Shown one piece after another: positions 26,595 to 36,974 of a stretch of DNA of 64,000 bases. The position numbers and the translations under genes are program-made. Where the stretch lies: positions 2,108,001 to 2,172,000 of the forward strand of contig NZ_CP158375.1 in assembly GCF_041021955.1 (NCBI RefSeq), given 5' to 3'. Source of the stretch: Caulobacter sp. 73W. GTDB taxonomy: Bacteria > Pseudomonadota > Alphaproteobacteria > Caulobacterales > Caulobacteraceae. The notes beneath the pieces are model-generated. The model was not told the DNA's origin and searched no databases. It saw only the letters and a program-made list of their open reading frames with translations. The number at the start of each line of letters is the position of its first letter. Position 1 is the stretch's first letter.

Positions 26595-28375
26595 ACCGGC
26601 GCCAACGGCCAGAAGAACGCGATCAGCGGCGTGCCGACCGCCACCACCAGCAGCGACAGCGGCGCCCCCAGCCGGGCGTAGTCCCCGAACTTGTAGCCGC
26701 CGGGCCCCAGGATCAGGGTGTTGCACTGGTGGCCGATGGGCGTGAGGAAATCGCAGCCCGCCCCGACCGCCACCGCCATCAGGAACGGATCGGGATTGAG
26801 CCCCAGCCGCTGGGCCAGGCTCATGCCGATGGGCGCGGCGATCAGCACCGTGGCGGCGTTGTTGAGGAACGGCGTGGCCGCCATGGCCACGATCATCATC
26901 GCCGCCAGGGCGATCATCGGCGGCATCCCGTTGAACAGGGTCGACAGCCCACCGCCGATCAGGTCCGCCCCGCCAGTGGCCTGGATCGCGTCGCTGACCG
27001 GGATCAGGGCGGCGATCAGGATCAGCACCGGAGCGTCGAGCGCCGCATAGGCCTCGCGCATGCGCAGCGAGCCGACCGCCACGATCAGCACCGCCGCGCC
27101 GAAGAAGGCCATGGCCACTGGAAGGACGCCGAAGGCGACCAGCACCATGGCGACCGCCAGGATCAGGGCCGGGGTGAAGACGTGGCGGATGCCGCCCAGG
27201 CGCACCTCCCGCTCGGCCAGGGGCAGGCAGCCCAGGGCTTGCAGCGCGGCGGGCAGGTTCTTTTCCGAGCCTTGCAAAACCAGGACGTCGCCGGCCCGCA
27301 GGCGCACGGTCTCCAGCCGCTGGGTGGTGCGATAGCCGCCGCGGCTGACGCCGAGCAGGTTGATGCCGAATTCCTCGTGCAGGGCCAGGCTGCGCGCGGT
27401 GGAGGCGATCAGCGAGGAGTTGGCGCTGATGATCGCCTCGACCACCCGCACCTCGTCGGTCGGCTCCTCCATGGCCACGGGCCGGTCGGAACGGGTCAGG
27501 CGCAGCTTGGCCTTGACGATCACATCGTCCAGGGACTGCGGCTCGCCCTCCAGCAGCAGGATGTCGCCGGGCAGGATCTTGGTGTTGGGATGGGGTGCGG
27601 CCCGGCGTTTGCCGTCGCGGACCATGGCGACCAGGGTCACGTCGCCCTCACCGATCTCGTTAAGGGTGCTGACCCGCAGGCTGCCCAGCGCCCAGTCCAG
27701 CGGCGCCTCGGCCTCGGTCACATAGGCGTTGGCGGCCAGGGCGGCGTCCAGGCTGACCGTCCCCTGCCTGTCCTTGGGAATGATGCGATAGGCCAGGGTC
27801 AGATACGCGATGGCGATCAGGGTCAGGCCGGCCCCCACGGGGGTGAAGTCGTACATGCCGAACGGCTCGCCGGTCGCCTCCTGGCGCACGCCGGAGACGA
27901 TGATGTTGGGCGAGGTCCCCACCAGGATCGCCAGACCCCCGACCAGCGAGCCGAACGACATGGGCATCAGCAGGCGAGCGGGCGACGTGCCGCTGCGCTT
28001 GGCCGTGGCCAGGGCGGACGGCATCAGGATCGCCAGAGCCCCGACGTTCTTGGTCATCATCGACAGCAGGGCCGTGGCCCCCGCCAGGACCGGCACCTGG
28101 GTCCGCTCGGTCTTCAAGTGCGGCAGCAAGGGCCGCATGATCATCTCGATGATCCCCGAACGGGCGATGGCGGCGCTGACCACCAGGGCGCTGCCGATGA
28201 TGATGACGATGTCGTTGGAGAAGCCCTCGAAGGCCTTTTCCGCCGGCACCACGCCGATCGCCACACCGAGCGCTAGGGCGCCGAGCGCCACCAGGTCATA
28301 GCGCCAGCGGCCCCAGATGAAGGCCAGAACGGTGGCCCCGACCAGAGAGAAGGCGAGGATCTGCGGTAAGGTCAT
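26591..28375 (-). CDS. SLC13/DASS-family transporter with two TrkA-C domains
   Basis: A 594-residue inner-membrane anion permease. N-terminal helices include the sodium/anion motif SFGSLVGGLAILVGTSPNIIV-like sequence (about residues 140-160); two central cytoplasmic TrkA-C (RCK-C) domains follow (about 210-290, 305-385), and the second membrane half has FLNNAATVLIAAPIGMSLAQ and LTPIGHQCNTLI. This YfbS/CitT-like architecture is common in proteobacteria; substrates (sulfate, C4-dicarboxylates, others) cannot be told apart here. It appears monocistronic. Confidence 0.88.
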   Translation of the reverse strand: MTLPQILAFSLVGATVLAFIWGRWRYDLVALGALALGVAIGVVPAEKAFEGFSNDIVIIIGSALVVSAAIARSGIIEMIMRPLLPHLKTERTQVPVLAGATALLSMMTKNVGALAILMPSALATAKRSGTSPARLLMPMSFGSLVGGLAILVGTSPNIIVSGVRQEATGEPFGMYDFTPVGAGLTLIAIAYLTLAYRIIPKDRQGTVSLDAALAANAYVTEAEAPLDWALGSLRVSTLNEIGEGDVTLVAMVRDGKRRAAPHPNTKILPGDILLLEGEPQSLDDVIVKAKLRLTRSDRPVAMEEPTDEVRVVEAIISANSSLIASTARSLALHEEFGINLLGVSRGGYRTTQRLETVRLRAGDVLVLQGSEKNLPAALQALGCLPLAEREVRLGGIRHVFTPALILAVAMVLVAFGVLPVAMAFFGAAVLIVAVGSLRMREAYAALDAPVLILIAALIPVSDAIQATGGADLIGGGLSTLFNGMPPMIALAAMMIVAMAATPFLNNAATVLIAAPIGMSLAQRLGLNPDPFLMAVAVGAGCDFLTPIGHQCNTLILGPGGYKFGDYARLGAPLSLLVVAVGTPLIAFFWPLAPV

Positions 28376-28479
28376 GGTCTGTCTGAACGCCCGGCCCGCG
28401 ACGTTGCGGTCAAGCTCAACGCCAGCGGGCGGTCAAAGGCTCCCTTGACCGCTTTCGAGGGCGAGCGCAGAAGCCGGCT

Positions 28480-30096
28480 GTGACCGAACCCGCACCGACC
28501 AACGCGCTGACGCCTGCCCCCGCCAAGCGTGGCGGCGGGATGATCCGCTCCTCGATGATCTATTCGGGCCTGACGCTGGTCAGCCGGTTCATGGGCCTGC
28601 TGCGCGATCTGGTGATCACCGCGCGGCTGGGCGCCAGCGCCACCCCGGCTGCCGACGTCTACAACACCATGCTGTCGTTCCCGAACCTGTTCCGGCGGAT
28701 CTTCGCCGAGGGCGCGTTCGCGGCGGCCTTCGTCCCGGCTTACGCCCGCACCCTGAAGGGCGAGGGCGAGGAAGCCGCCGACCGCATCGCCTCCGACGCC
28801 CTGGCGTCCCTGGCGGCGGCGACCCTGCTGCTGACCCTGGCGGCGCAGCTGGCCATGCCGTGGCTGATGTACGCCATCAATCCCGGCTACGCGGCGGATC
28901 CGGTGAAGTTCAAACTGGCCGTCACCCTGACCCAGATCAGCATGCCGTACCTGCCCTGCATGGCCATCGGCGCCTTGCTGTCGGGGGTGCTGAACGCCCG
29001 GGGGCGCTTCATCGTCTCCGGCGCCTTCCCGGTGCTGCTGAACATCGTGATGCTGGCCGCCGTCTGGCCGCAGAACAATCCGATCTCCGGGGCCTGGGCC
29101 TCAGCCTGGGCGGTGCTGATCGCGGGCATGCTGCAGGCGGGCCTGCTGTGGTGGGGCGCGCGCAAGGCCGGCGCCGACATCCGCCTGCGCTGGCCGCGCC
29201 TGACGCCGGAGGTGAAGACCCTCATCGCCCTGGCCGTTCCTGGGGCCATCGCCGCCAGCGCCACCCAGATCAACATCTTCATCTCGGGCATCCTGGCCAG
29301 CTTCGTGGCCGGGGGCCGCTCCTGGCTGGCGGCGGCGGACCGGCTGTATCAGCTGCCGCTTGGCCTTGTCGGCGTCGCCGTGGGCGTGGCTCTGCTGCCC
29401 CGCCTGTCCCAGGCGATCCAGGCCGGCGACACCGACGAGGCCCAGACGGCCACCGACCAAGCCATCGTCTTCGCCCTGGCCCTGACCCTGCCGGCGGCGG
29501 CGGCCTTGGCCGCCATCCCGTTCTTCCTGATCGACGGCCTGTTCACGCGCGGCGAGTTCACGGTCATCGACGCCCGCGCCACGGCCGCCGCCCTGCTGCA
29601 CTACGGCTGGGGTGTTCCCGCCTTCGTTCTGAACCGCGTGCTGTCGCCGGTGTTCTTCGCCCGCCAGGACACCAAGGCGCCGATGCGCTTCGCCCTGATC
29701 TCGGTGGCGGTGAACATCGCGCTCGGCCTGATCCTGTTCCAGATCATCGGCATTCCCGGCATCGCGGCCGCCACCAGCTTCGCCGCCTGGCTGACCGTCA
29801 TCCAGATGCTGGCCGCCCTGGCCCGCAAGGGCGACTACCGGCCCAGCAAGCGCGCCGTCGGCAAGATCATCCGTGTCGCGGCGGCCAGCGTCGCGCTCGG
29901 CGTCCTTCTCGGCCTCGCCTCGCACTACCGCCCGATGATCGAGGCGCCGCTGCAAGGCTTGCGCTTCGGCGCCAAGGAGATCGCCATCCTGGCGGTCTGC
30001 ATGGTCGGGGGCGGCCTCTATCCAGTCCTGCTGTTCGCCTTTGGCGGCGTCACCCCGGCCGAGGCCAAGGCCGTCCTGCGTCGCCGCAAGGCCTGA
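28480..30096 (+). CDS. murJ: lipid II flippase MurJ
   Basis: MurJ (MviN) flips undecaprenyl-linked peptidoglycan precursor to the periplasm. The 538-residue protein starts at GTG 28480 and has about 14 membrane helices. Family blocks are visible: SMIYSGLTLVSRFMGLLRDL, FRRIFAEGAFAAAFVPAYAR and RVLSPVFFARQDTKAPM. Arg residues important in MurJ lie in RLMGLLRD-like and FFARQDT segments. It is divergent from the SLC13 gene (104 bp) and 144 bp upstream of trpS. The order murJ-trpS is common in Alphaproteobacteria. Confidence 0.95.
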   Translation: MTEPAPTNALTPAPAKRGGGMIRSSMIYSGLTLVSRFMGLLRDLVITARLGASATPAADVYNTMLSFPNLFRRIFAEGAFAAAFVPAYARTLKGEGEEAADRIASDALASLAAATLLLTLAAQLAMPWLMYAINPGYAADPVKFKLAVTLTQISMPYLPCMAIGALLSGVLNARGRFIVSGAFPVLLNIVMLAAVWPQNNPISGAWASAWAVLIAGMLQAGLLWWGARKAGADIRLRWPRLTPEVKTLIALAVPGAIAASATQINIFISGILASFVAGGRSWLAAADRLYQLPLGLVGVAVGVALLPRLSQAIQAGDTDEAQTATDQAIVFALALTLPAAAALAAIPFFLIDGLFTRGEFTVIDARATAAALLHYGWGVPAFVLNRVLSPVFFARQDTKAPMRFALISVAVNIALGLILFQIIGIPGIAAATSFAAWLTVIQMLAALARKGDYRPSKRAVGKIIRVAAASVALGVLLGLASHYRPMIEAPLQGLRFGAKEIAILAVCMVGGGLYPVLLFAFGGVTPAEAKAVLRRRKA

Positions 30097-30240
30097 CGAC
30101 GCTTGCCGCGCCGCCTCGCGTCTTCTATCCAGCGGGCCATGGTTCTGACCGGACGCGACACGTGGCGATGGCGCCGCTCCTAAGAGCCCGCTCGCGGGCC
30201 TGACGCCGCACGTTCCGATCTTTCAAAGAAGCTGACCACC

Positions 30241-31272
30241 ATGACCGATCAAGCTCCGGCCCCCTACGCCGGCCCCAAACGCATCCTGTCCGGCATCCAG
30301 GCCTCGGGCGCCCTGCACCTGGGCAACTATCTGGGCGCCCTGAAACGCTTCGTCGATATCCAGGACGAGAAGCCGTTCATCTTCGTGGCCGACATGCACG
30401 CCATCACGGTGTGGCAGGACCCGGCCGTGCTGGCCGCCCAGACGCGCGAGATCGCCGCCGCCTACATCGCCGCCGGCCTGGACCCGAAGAAGGCCACCAT
30501 CTTCCCGCAGTCGGCCGTGCCCGCGCACGCCGAGCTGGCCTGGATCTTCAACTGCGTCGCGCGCCTCGGCTGGCTCGACCGGATGACCCAGTTCAAGGAA
30601 AAGAGCGGCAAGCACAAAGAACGCTCCAGCGTCGGCCTCTACACCTATCCTGTGCTCCAGGCCGCCGACATCCTGCTCTACAAGGCCACCCACGTGCCGG
30701 TGGGCGAGGACCAGAAGCAGCACCTGGAGCTGACCCGCGACATCGCGCAGAAGTTCAACAACGACTTCAACGCTCCGGGCTTCTTCCCGGTCACCGAACC
30801 GGTGATCGAGGGTCCGGCGACGCGGGTCATGTCCCTGCGCGACGGCGCGGCCAAGATGAGCAAGTCGGACCCGTCCGACGCCTCGCGCATCAACCTGATG
30901 GATGACGCCGACGCCATCGCCAACAAGATCCGCCGGGCCAAGACCGATCCCGAGCCGCTGCCGGAAACGCTGGACGGCCTGGCCGGCCGGCCGGAAGCCA
31001 AGAACCTGGTCGACATCTATGCGGCCCTGTCGGGCCTGACCAAGGATCAGGTTATCGCCGAGTTCGGCGGCAAGGGCTTCGGGGCCTTCAAGCCGGCCCT
31101 GGCCGAGCTGGCGGTCGAGAAGATGAGTCCCATCGGCGCGCGCATGCGCGAGTTGATGTCCGACCCGGCCCAGATCGACGCCGTGCTCAAGGACGGCGCC
31201 GAGCGGGCCCGCGCCATCGCCGACCCGGTGGTGGCCGAGACCAAGAAGCTGGTCGGCTTCCTCCAACTCTAG
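30241..31272 (+). CDS. trpS: tryptophanyl-tRNA synthetase
   Basis: Class I aminoacyl-tRNA synthetase charging tRNA-Trp. The 343-residue protein carries the HIGH-equivalent [13 protein letters not shown] near residue 20 and the KMSKS loop [15 protein letters not shown] near residue 205, with VADMHAIT and [17 protein letters not shown] between them as in bacterial TrpRS. The preceding 144 bp contains a short GCCCGC/GCGGGC hairpin (30186-30199) but no clear promoter. The usp gene follows 65 bp downstream. Confidence 0.97.
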   Translation: MTDQAPAPYAGPKRILSGIQASGALHLGNYLGALKRFVDIQDEKPFIFVADMHAITVWQDPAVLAAQTREIAAAYIAAGLDPKKATIFPQSAVPAHAELAWIFNCVARLGWLDRMTQFKEKSGKHKERSSVGLYTYPVLQAADILLYKATHVPVGEDQKQHLELTRDIAQKFNNDFNAPGFFPVTEPVIEGPATRVMSLRDGAAKMSKSDPSDASRINLMDDADAIANKIRRAKTDPEPLPETLDGLAGRPEAKNLVDIYAALSGLTKDQVIAEFGGKGFGAFKPALAELAVEKMSPIGARMRELMSDPAQIDAVLKDGAERARAIADPVVAETKKLVGFLQL

Positions 31273-31337
31273 GGGGCAGCTCTAGGGGTTTGACGGGGCC
31301 GCTTGCGCGTCGCGGCGGCCTCGGTCAACTTCGCCCC

Positions 31338-31811
31338 ATGAGCCGACGCAAGTTCCTGGTCATCGCCGACGACAGCGAAGAGTTCGCCGCCGCCCTGCGC
31401 TACGCCTGCCGCCGCGCCCGTTCCACGGGCGGACATGTGGCGCTGCTGCGGGTGATCGAGCCGGCGGTGTTCGAGCATTGGTCCGGCGTGCGCGAGGAAA
31501 TCGAGCGCCAGGAACGGGTCGAGGCCGAGGCGGTGCTGCAGAAGCTGGCCGAACAGGTCATGGCCGAGACCGGCGAGGCGCCCGAATTCCTGATCAAGCA
31601 CGCCGAGAACACCAAGGCCGCCATCCGCGCCGTGGTCGCCGCCGATCCGGAGATCAAGATCCTCGTCCTGGCCGCCGCGGCCGGCGGGCGGGGTCCCGGG
31701 GCCCTGGTCGCCTCCATCGCCAAGGACGGCGTCGGCTTCGGCGCCCGCAAGATCCCGGTCACGGTGGTCCCCGGCGACCTGACCGACGAAGAGATCATCG
31801 ACCTGGCCTGA
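31338..31811 (+). CDS. universal stress protein (UspA family)
   Basis: A 157-residue single-domain Usp protein from ATG 31338 (MSRRKFLVIADDSEEF); 16 further codons are open upstream but lack a ribosome site. The fold elements visible are the N-terminal strand FLVIADDS, ARSTGGHVALLRVIEP, and the C-terminal strand KIPVTVVPGD. The ATP-binding G-2x-G-9x-G-S/T motif is only partly kept (AAAGGRGPGALV), so ATP binding is uncertain. It sits in the conserved trpS-usp-nfu-tsaB segment. Confidence 0.82.
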   Translation: MSRRKFLVIADDSEEFAAALRYACRRARSTGGHVALLRVIEPAVFEHWSGVREEIERQERVEAEAVLQKLAEQVMAETGEAPEFLIKHAENTKAAIRAVVAADPEIKILVLAAAAGGRGPGALVASIAKDGVGFGARKIPVTVVPGDLTDEEIIDLA

Positions 31812-31870
31812 GGCGGGCAAGGCAACGGCCAAGCCTGCGGCGCGTTGATCGCCCGCAAGGAGAGCCCGCC

Positions 31871-32428
31871 ATGCTCGAAAAGATCCCCCGCGTCATCGGC
31901 GACATGCTGCGCTACGCCCGCGCCGGCCAGATGAAGATCGCCTATTTCCAGGACGGCCTCGACGAGGCGCCGGAAACCCTGACGGTCACCAGCGCGGATT
32001 TCCATGACGGCGGCCGCCTGCTGGCCCCCTTCACCGCCGATGGGGAGGGCAAGTCCCCGTCCCTGTCCTGGTGCGGCGCGCCGGTCGGCACGGCCGACGT
32101 GGTGCTGATCGTCGAGGACCCGGACGCTCCGACGCCCGATCCCCTGGTCCACGCCATCGCCTGGAACCTGCCGGCCGAAGGGTCTCTGGAGGCCGGCGCC
32201 ATCTCCACGGACGACGTTCAGACGGGCAAGAACGCCTATATGCGCTCCGATTACCTGCCGCCGGATCCGCCGACCGGCCACGGACCGCACCGTTACGAGT
32301 TCCAGTTCTTCGCCGTGTCCGAGCCCCTGGCCCTGACCGGAACGCCGGGCCGCAAGGCGGTTCTGAAGGCCATGGAGGGCAAGGTGACGGCGAAAGGCCG
32401 CATCACCGGCATCTACGAACGGGCCTGA
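31871..32428 (+). CDS. YbhB/YbcL-family (PEBP-like) protein
   Basis: A 185-residue cytoplasmic protein of the Raf-kinase-inhibitor-like/PEBP family, whose bacterial role is unclear. The start is ATG 31871 after AAGGAGAG. The ligand-site motif DPDAPTPDPLVHAIAWNLP is the PEBP hallmark, and YLPPDPPTGHGPHRYEFQFFA is the second conserved block with GxHRY. It differs from plain YbhB by a short N-terminal extension (MLEKIPRVIGDMLRYARAG). Confidence 0.85.
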   Translation: MLEKIPRVIGDMLRYARAGQMKIAYFQDGLDEAPETLTVTSADFHDGGRLLAPFTADGEGKSPSLSWCGAPVGTADVVLIVEDPDAPTPDPLVHAIAWNLPAEGSLEAGAISTDDVQTGKNAYMRSDYLPPDPPTGHGPHRYEFQFFAVSEPLALTGTPGRKAVLKAMEGKVTAKGRITGIYERA

Positions 32429-32468
32429 ATCCCTTGCCATCGGCGGCCGGCGACGCCATCTGGAGCCC

Positions 32469-33035
32469 ATGTTCATCCAGACCGAAACCACGCCGAACCC
32501 GGACGTCCTGAAATTCCTCCCCGGCCGCGAGGTTCTGGGGGAGGGCACGCGGGAGTTCCGCACGCCGGAAGAAGCCCAGGTTTCGCCCCTAGCGGACGCC
32601 CTGTTCAACCTGGGCGACGTGACCCGGGTGTTCTTCGGTCCGGATTTCCTGACCGTGACCAAGGCCGCCGAGGCCGAGTGGCCGCACCTGAAGGCCCCGA
32701 TCCTGGCGGCGGTGATGGACCACTTCACCTCGACCCGCCCGCTGCTGACCGACGCCGAGGCCGTCGGCCACGACGAAGGGGTCTATGAGGGCGAAACCGC
32801 CCAGATCGTCGCCGAGATCAAGGACCTGCTCGACACCCGCATCCGCCCGGCCGTGGCGCAGGACGGCGGCGACATCGTCTTCTCGCGGTTCGAACCCGAC
32901 ACCGGCGCGGTCTATCTGCACATGCGCGGCGCCTGCTCGGGCTGTCCATCGTCGTCGGCCACGCTGAAGTCTGGCGTCGAGAACATGCTCAAGCACTACG
33001 TCCCCGAAGTGACCCGGGTCGAACAGGTCCTCTGA
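32469..33035 (+). CDS. NifU/NFU1-type iron-sulfur cluster scaffold or carrier
   Basis: A 188-residue two-domain protein: an N-terminal Nfu_N (Scaffold) domain beginning MFIQTETTPNPDVLKFLPG, and a C-terminal NifU-like domain (about residues 105-180) with RPAVAQDGGDIVF and the cluster-binding CSGCPSSSATLK (CxxC). Homologues pass 4Fe-4S clusters to target enzymes; MiaB, encoded nearby, is a plausible client, but that is inference. The length and domain order match mitochondrial NFU1 and its alphaproteobacterial relatives. Confidence 0.93.
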   Translation: MFIQTETTPNPDVLKFLPGREVLGEGTREFRTPEEAQVSPLADALFNLGDVTRVFFGPDFLTVTKAAEAEWPHLKAPILAAVMDHFTSTRPLLTDAEAVGHDEGVYEGETAQIVAEIKDLLDTRIRPAVAQDGGDIVFSRFEPDTGAVYLHMRGACSGCPSSSATLKSGVENMLKHYVPEVTRVEQVL

Positions 33036-33070
33036 CGATCCGGTTTGAGCCTGGGACTCATATCGTCTAG

Positions 33071-33724
33071 GTGCGGGGCGTGATCGTCCTCGCCATCGAC
33101 ACCTGCCTCGCCGCCAGCAGCGCCGCCGTCATCGACGGCGATCGCACCCTGGCGAGCCGCACCGAGCCCATGACGCGCGGCCACCAGGAAGCCCTGGGCG
33201 GCATCGTGCGCGAGACCATGGCCCAGGCGGGCGTGGACTTCGCAAGCCTGGACCGGATCGCCGTCACGGTTGGACCCGGCTCGTTCACCGGCCTTCGCGT
33301 CGGCCTGGCTTTCGCCAAGGGCCTGGCCGTGGCCTTGAATATCCCCTGCATCGGCATCGGGACCCTAGAAGCACTGGCTGAAGGACGGGACGAACCGCGC
33401 ATCGCCACGATCGACGCCAAGAAGGGACAGATCTACTGGCAGGCCTTTGAGGGCGACGCGCCGCTCAATGATCCGGCCGTCGATGGGATCGGGGAGGTCG
33501 GTGTGGCGGCACGTTGGGTATTCGCCAACGACGACCCCCTGATCATGGGTAGCGGCGAGCCCCTGCTGAGCCCGCTTGTCCCCGGGGCTTACTGTGATGG
33601 GCCGCTGCTCGCCGTGGCCGATCCCGCCGCCATCGCCCGCCTGGGCGCCAAGGCCGATCCCGCCGTCGCCCAGCCGGTCCCGCTGTATCTGCGGCCGCCC
33701 TACGCCACCCTGCCCGACGCATGA
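33071..33724 (+). CDS. tsaB: tRNA threonylcarbamoyladenosine modification protein TsaB
   Basis: TsaB pairs with TsaD to make N6-threonylcarbamoyladenosine at tRNA position 37. The 217-residue protein starts at GTG 33071 or GTG 33080; the second would give VIVLAIDTC, the usual family start. Signatures: LAIDTCLAASSAAV and VTVGPGSFTGLRVGLAFAKGLA. Its stop overlaps the rimI ATG (ATGA), the usual tsaB-rimI arrangement. Confidence 0.93.
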   Translation: MRGVIVLAIDTCLAASSAAVIDGDRTLASRTEPMTRGHQEALGGIVRETMAQAGVDFASLDRIAVTVGPGSFTGLRVGLAFAKGLAVALNIPCIGIGTLEALAEGRDEPRIATIDAKKGQIYWQAFEGDAPLNDPAVDGIGEVGVAARWVFANDDPLIMGSGEPLLSPLVPGAYCDGPLLAVADPAAIARLGAKADPAVAQPVPLYLRPPYATLPDA

Positions 33725-34146
33725 AGACGGCCCTCGCCCAGGACGCCGGCGCCCTGGCGGCCCTGCACCGGGCGGCGTTCGACGCCCCGTGGAGCGAGGC
33801 GGAGCTGGCCGACCTGATGGAAGACGGCGCCTTCGCCCTGGTCGAGGATGGCCAGGGGTTCATCCTGTGCCGCGTGGTGCTGGATGAGGCTGAAATCCTG
33901 ACCATCGCCGTCGATCCGGCCGCCCGCCGCCTGGGGCTGGGCCGCAAACTGGTGCTGCAGGCGGCCGATCAGGCCCGCCAGAACGGCGCGCGCAGTCTGT
34001 TCCTGGAGGTGGCCATCGACAATCTGGCCGCCATCGGCCTTTACGAAGCAACCGACTTCGCGCAAGTCGGGCGCCGGCGCGGCTATTACCGCCGCCCGGA
34101 TGGCGAAGTTGATGCGCTCGTCATGCGCCGCGACCTTAACACCTGA
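33721..34146 (+). CDS. rimI: ribosomal protein S18-type N-acetyltransferase RimI
   Basis: GNAT-family acetyltransferase, 141 residues. The acetyl-CoA-binding motif A is ILTIAVDPAARRLGLGRKLV (residues about 60-80), with the following LFLEVAIDNLAAIGLYEATDF typical of RimI. The start codon overlaps the tsaB stop, so the pair is translationally coupled. True substrate specificity is not fixed by sequence. Confidence 0.9.
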   Translation: MKTALAQDAGALAALHRAAFDAPWSEAELADLMEDGAFALVEDGQGFILCRVVLDEAEILTIAVDPAARRLGLGRKLVLQAADQARQNGARSLFLEVAIDNLAAIGLYEATDFAQVGRRRGYYRRPDGEVDALVMRRDLNT

Positions 34147-34196
34147 GCTCTGTCCGCCTATGTTGGCGGCGACGCACAAGACCTGGAGACAGCCCC

Positions 34197-34604
34197 TTGG
34201 ACCGCCTCGAAAAGCTTTGCGCCGACAAAGGCATGCGGATGACCGACCAGCGGCGCGTCATCGCGCGCGTCCTGTCGACGGCGCAGGATCATCCCGATGT
34301 CGAGGAGCTGCACCGCCGCGCCCACGCCATCGACCCGCACATCTCGATCGCCACGGTCTACCGGACCGTCCGCCTGTTCGAGGAAAGCGGCATCATCGAG
34401 CGTCACGACTTCCGCGACGGCCGCTCGCGCTATGAAGAGACGCCGGATCACCACCACGACCACCTGATCGACATGAAGACCGGCAAGGTCGTCGAGTTCG
34501 TGGACGAGGAGATCGAGGCCCTTCAGCACGCCATCGCCCGCAAGCTCGGCTACAAGCTGATCGACCACCGCCTCGAACTCTACGGCATGCCGATCGAGGA
34601 GTAG
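34197..34604 (+). CDS. fur: ferric uptake regulator Fur
   Basis: Metal-dependent repressor of iron genes, 135 residues, starting at TTG 34197. The winged helix (about 12-80) contains the family motif [25 protein letters not shown]. The metal-site region has [12 protein letters not shown] and the His cluster DHHHDHLID. The CxxC pairs of enterobacterial Fur are absent ([14 protein letters not shown]), as is usual for alphaproteobacterial Fur. Its place between rimI and miaB also matches Caulobacterales order. Confidence 0.93.
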   Translation: MDRLEKLCADKGMRMTDQRRVIARVLSTAQDHPDVEELHRRAHAIDPHISIATVYRTVRLFEESGIIERHDFRDGRSRYEETPDHHHDHLIDMKTGKVVEFVDEEIEALQHAIARKLGYKLIDHRLELYGMPIEE

Positions 34605-34665
34605 GCGCGGGACCTGTGGCCGCGGCGCTCTTGCGCCGGGTTGTCCACAGCCCCATAACGCCGCG

Positions 34666-36036
34666 ATGACCGACACGACCACCGCCCAAGCCGCGGTCGG
34701 AGAGGGCGCGCCCTTGAAGCGCCTCTTCATCAAGACCTACGGCTGCCAGATGAACGTCTATGACAGCGAGCGCATGGCCGACGTCCTGCGTCCGCTGGGC
34801 TATGGCATGGTCAACGACCCGGAAGGGGCGGACCTGGTGGTGCTCAACACCTGCCACATCCGCGAAAAGGCCACCGAGAAGGTCTATTCCGAGCTTGGCC
34901 AGATCAAGCTGATGAAAAACCGCAAGGCCGAGGCTGGCGGTCAGATGACCATCGCCGTGGCCGGCTGCGTCGCCCAGGCCGAGGGCAAGGAGATCATGCA
35001 TCGCCAGCCGGCGGTCGATCTCGTGGTCGGGCCCCAGGCCTATCACCAGCTTCCCGAGCTGATCGCGCGCGCCCACCGCCGCAGCGGCGAGCGCCTGTCG
35101 GCCGACTTCGCCGCCGACGAGAAGTTCGACGCCCTGCCGGCCGAGCGCCATGTGGACGGCGTCACCGCCTTCCTCACCGTGCAGGAAGGCTGCGACAAGT
35201 TCTGCACCTTCTGTGTGGTGCCCTATACGCGCGGCGGGGAATGGTCGCGGCCGATGGACACCATCGTGGCCGAAGCCCAGTCCCTGGCGGACAAGGGCGT
35301 TCGCGAGGTCACCCTGCTGGGCCAGAACGTCAACGCCTATGAGGGCGGCTTGGCCAACTTGGTTCGCCGCCTGGCCAAAATCGATGGCATCGAGCGCATC
35401 CGCTACACCACCAGCCATCCGGCCGACATGGACGAGGCGCTGATCGAGGCGCACGGCGAGCTGCCGGAGCTGATGCCGTACCTGCACCTGCCGGTGCAGT
35501 CGGGCTCGGACAAGATCCTCAAGGCCATGAACCGCGCACACACGGCCGAAAGCTATCTGCGCCTGGTCGAGAAGATCCGCGCCGCGCGGCCGGATATCGC
35601 CATGAGCGGCGACTTCATCGTCGGCTTCCCGGGCGAGCGCGACAGCGACTTCGAGGCGACCCTGAATCTGATCCGCGAAGTCCGCTACGCGGCGGCCTTC
35701 TCGTTCAAGTATTCCAAGCGTCCCGGCACCCCGGCCTCGGCCATGCCCGGCCAGGTGGCCGAAGAGGTGAAGGAGGAGCGCCTGGCGCGCCTTCTGGCCC
35801 TGCTGGACGAACAGACCATCGCCTTCAACAACGCCGTGGTCGGCCGCACCGTGCCGGTGCTGTTCGAGCGCAAGGGTCGTCACCCCGGACAGATCGTCGG
35901 CCGCAGCCCCTACCTGAACGGCGTCCACTGCGAGGGGCCGGAACAGCTGATCGGACAGATCGTTCCGGTGAACATAACCGGCGCCTCCAAGAACAGCCTC
36001 GCCGGCGTTCTGGCGCCCGTGCTGGAGCCTGCGTGA
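34666..36036 (+). CDS. miaB: tRNA-2-methylthio-N6-dimethylallyladenosine synthase MiaB
   Basis: Radical-SAM methylthiotransferase acting on i6A37 of tRNA. The 456-residue protein has the N-terminal UPF0004 domain with three cluster cysteines ([32 protein letters not shown]), the radical-SAM CxxxCxxC in [17 protein letters not shown] (about residue 178) and a C-terminal TRAM domain (about 385-450). The stop overlaps the phoH-like start (GTGA). Confidence 0.97.
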   Translation: MTDTTTAQAAVGEGAPLKRLFIKTYGCQMNVYDSERMADVLRPLGYGMVNDPEGADLVVLNTCHIREKATEKVYSELGQIKLMKNRKAEAGGQMTIAVAGCVAQAEGKEIMHRQPAVDLVVGPQAYHQLPELIARAHRRSGERLSADFAADEKFDALPAERHVDGVTAFLTVQEGCDKFCTFCVVPYTRGGEWSRPMDTIVAEAQSLADKGVREVTLLGQNVNAYEGGLANLVRRLAKIDGIERIRYTTSHPADMDEALIEAHGELPELMPYLHLPVQSGSDKILKAMNRAHTAESYLRLVEKIRAARPDIAMSGDFIVGFPGERDSDFEATLNLIREVRYAAAFSFKYSKRPGTPASAMPGQVAEEVKEERLARLLALLDEQTIAFNNAVVGRTVPVLFERKGRHPGQIVGRSPYLNGVHCEGPEQLIGQIVPVNITGASKNSLAGVLAPVLEPA

Positions 36037-36974
36037 GCAAGACGCCCGAATTCACCGCCCTTTCCGACGTCGCCCTGCGCGCCGTAGCCGGCCCGTCCAG
36101 CCGCCACGCCGCCCTGATCGAAGACGCGTTTCGCGTGCTCATCGAGACGCCGGGCGGCGGCGTGTCGATCAATGGCGACGCGCGGTCGCGCCGTCAGGCC
36201 CAGGCCGCGGTCGGACTGATCGCCGCCCGCGCCGACAGCGGGGTCGAGGTGGGCGAGGCTGACGTCCGCGCCGCTATCGGCCAAGCCCGCACCGGCGGGG
36301 ACAGCCGCTCGCCGTCGGCCTCGCGCCGGGGCATGGTCGCCGCCAAGACGGCGGCCCAGGCCAACTATCTGGACTGCCTGTCGCGCTATGACCTGGTCTT
36401 CGGCCTGGGTCCGGCGGGCACGGGCAAGACCTTCCTGGCCGTGGCCCACGGCGCCGGCCTGCTGATGCGCGGCGAGGTGGACCGCCTGATCGTCACCCGC
36501 CCGGCCGTCGAGGCCGGCGAGCGCCTGGGTTTCCTGCCCGGCGACCTGAACGAGAAGGTCGATCCGTACATGGCGCCCGTCTGGGAGGCCCTGAACGACA
36601 TCATGGGCGCCGACCAACTGCGCCGCCGGCGCGAGAAGGGCGAGATCGAGGTCGCCCCCATCGCCTTCATGCGCGGCCGCACCCTGTCCCACGCCTTCGT
36701 CATCGTCGACGAGGCGCAGAACGCCTCGCGCCTGCAGATGAAGATGGTCCTCACCCGCCTGGGCGAGGGCGCCAAGATGGCGGTGACCGGCGATCCCAGC
36801 CAGATCGATCTGCTCAACGCCTCCGACTCCGGCCTCGCCCACGCCGTGGCGATCCTGGAAGGGGTCAAGGGCGTGGCCGTCTCCCGTTTCAGCGCCTCGG
36901 ACGTGGTCCGCCACCCGCTGGTGGAGCGCATCGTCAAGGCCTACGACGCCGACGCCGAGAAGCGCGGGCGATGA
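36033..36974 (+). CDS. ybeZ: PhoH-like ATPase (YbeZ)
   Basis: P-loop ATPase of 313 residues that usually pairs with YbeY in ribosome and RNA metabolism. Walker A is [17 protein letters not shown] (about residue 130) and Walker [21 protein letters not shown] (about 225), followed by sensor [12 protein letters not shown]. It starts with GTG overlapping the miaB stop, and its own stop overlaps the ybeY start, giving an unbroken coupled run miaB-ybeZ-ybeY-corC-lnt. Confidence 0.95.
   Translation: MSKTPEFTALSDVALRAVAGPSSRHAALIEDAFRVLIETPGGGVSINGDARSRRQAQAAVGLIAARADSGVEVGEADVRAAIGQARTGGDSRSPSASRRGMVAAKTAAQANYLDCLSRYDLVFGLGPAGTGKTFLAVAHGAGLLMRGEVDRLIVTRPAVEAGERLGFLPGDLNEKVDPYMAPVWEALNDIMGADQLRRRREKGEIEVAPIAFMRGRTLSHAFVIVDEAQNASRLQMKMVLTRLGEGAKMAVTGDPSQIDLLNASDSGLAHAVAILEGVKGVAVSRFSASDVVRHPLVERIVKAYDADAEKRGR

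Noticed and set aside
23238..26726. Very long open frame antisense to mutS and glnD
   Set aside because: High-GC coding DNA leaves long stop-free antisense frames. The sense strand encodes clear MutS and GlnD with all motifs, and the antisense product is low-complexity Gly/Gln/His/Leu-rich with no domain.
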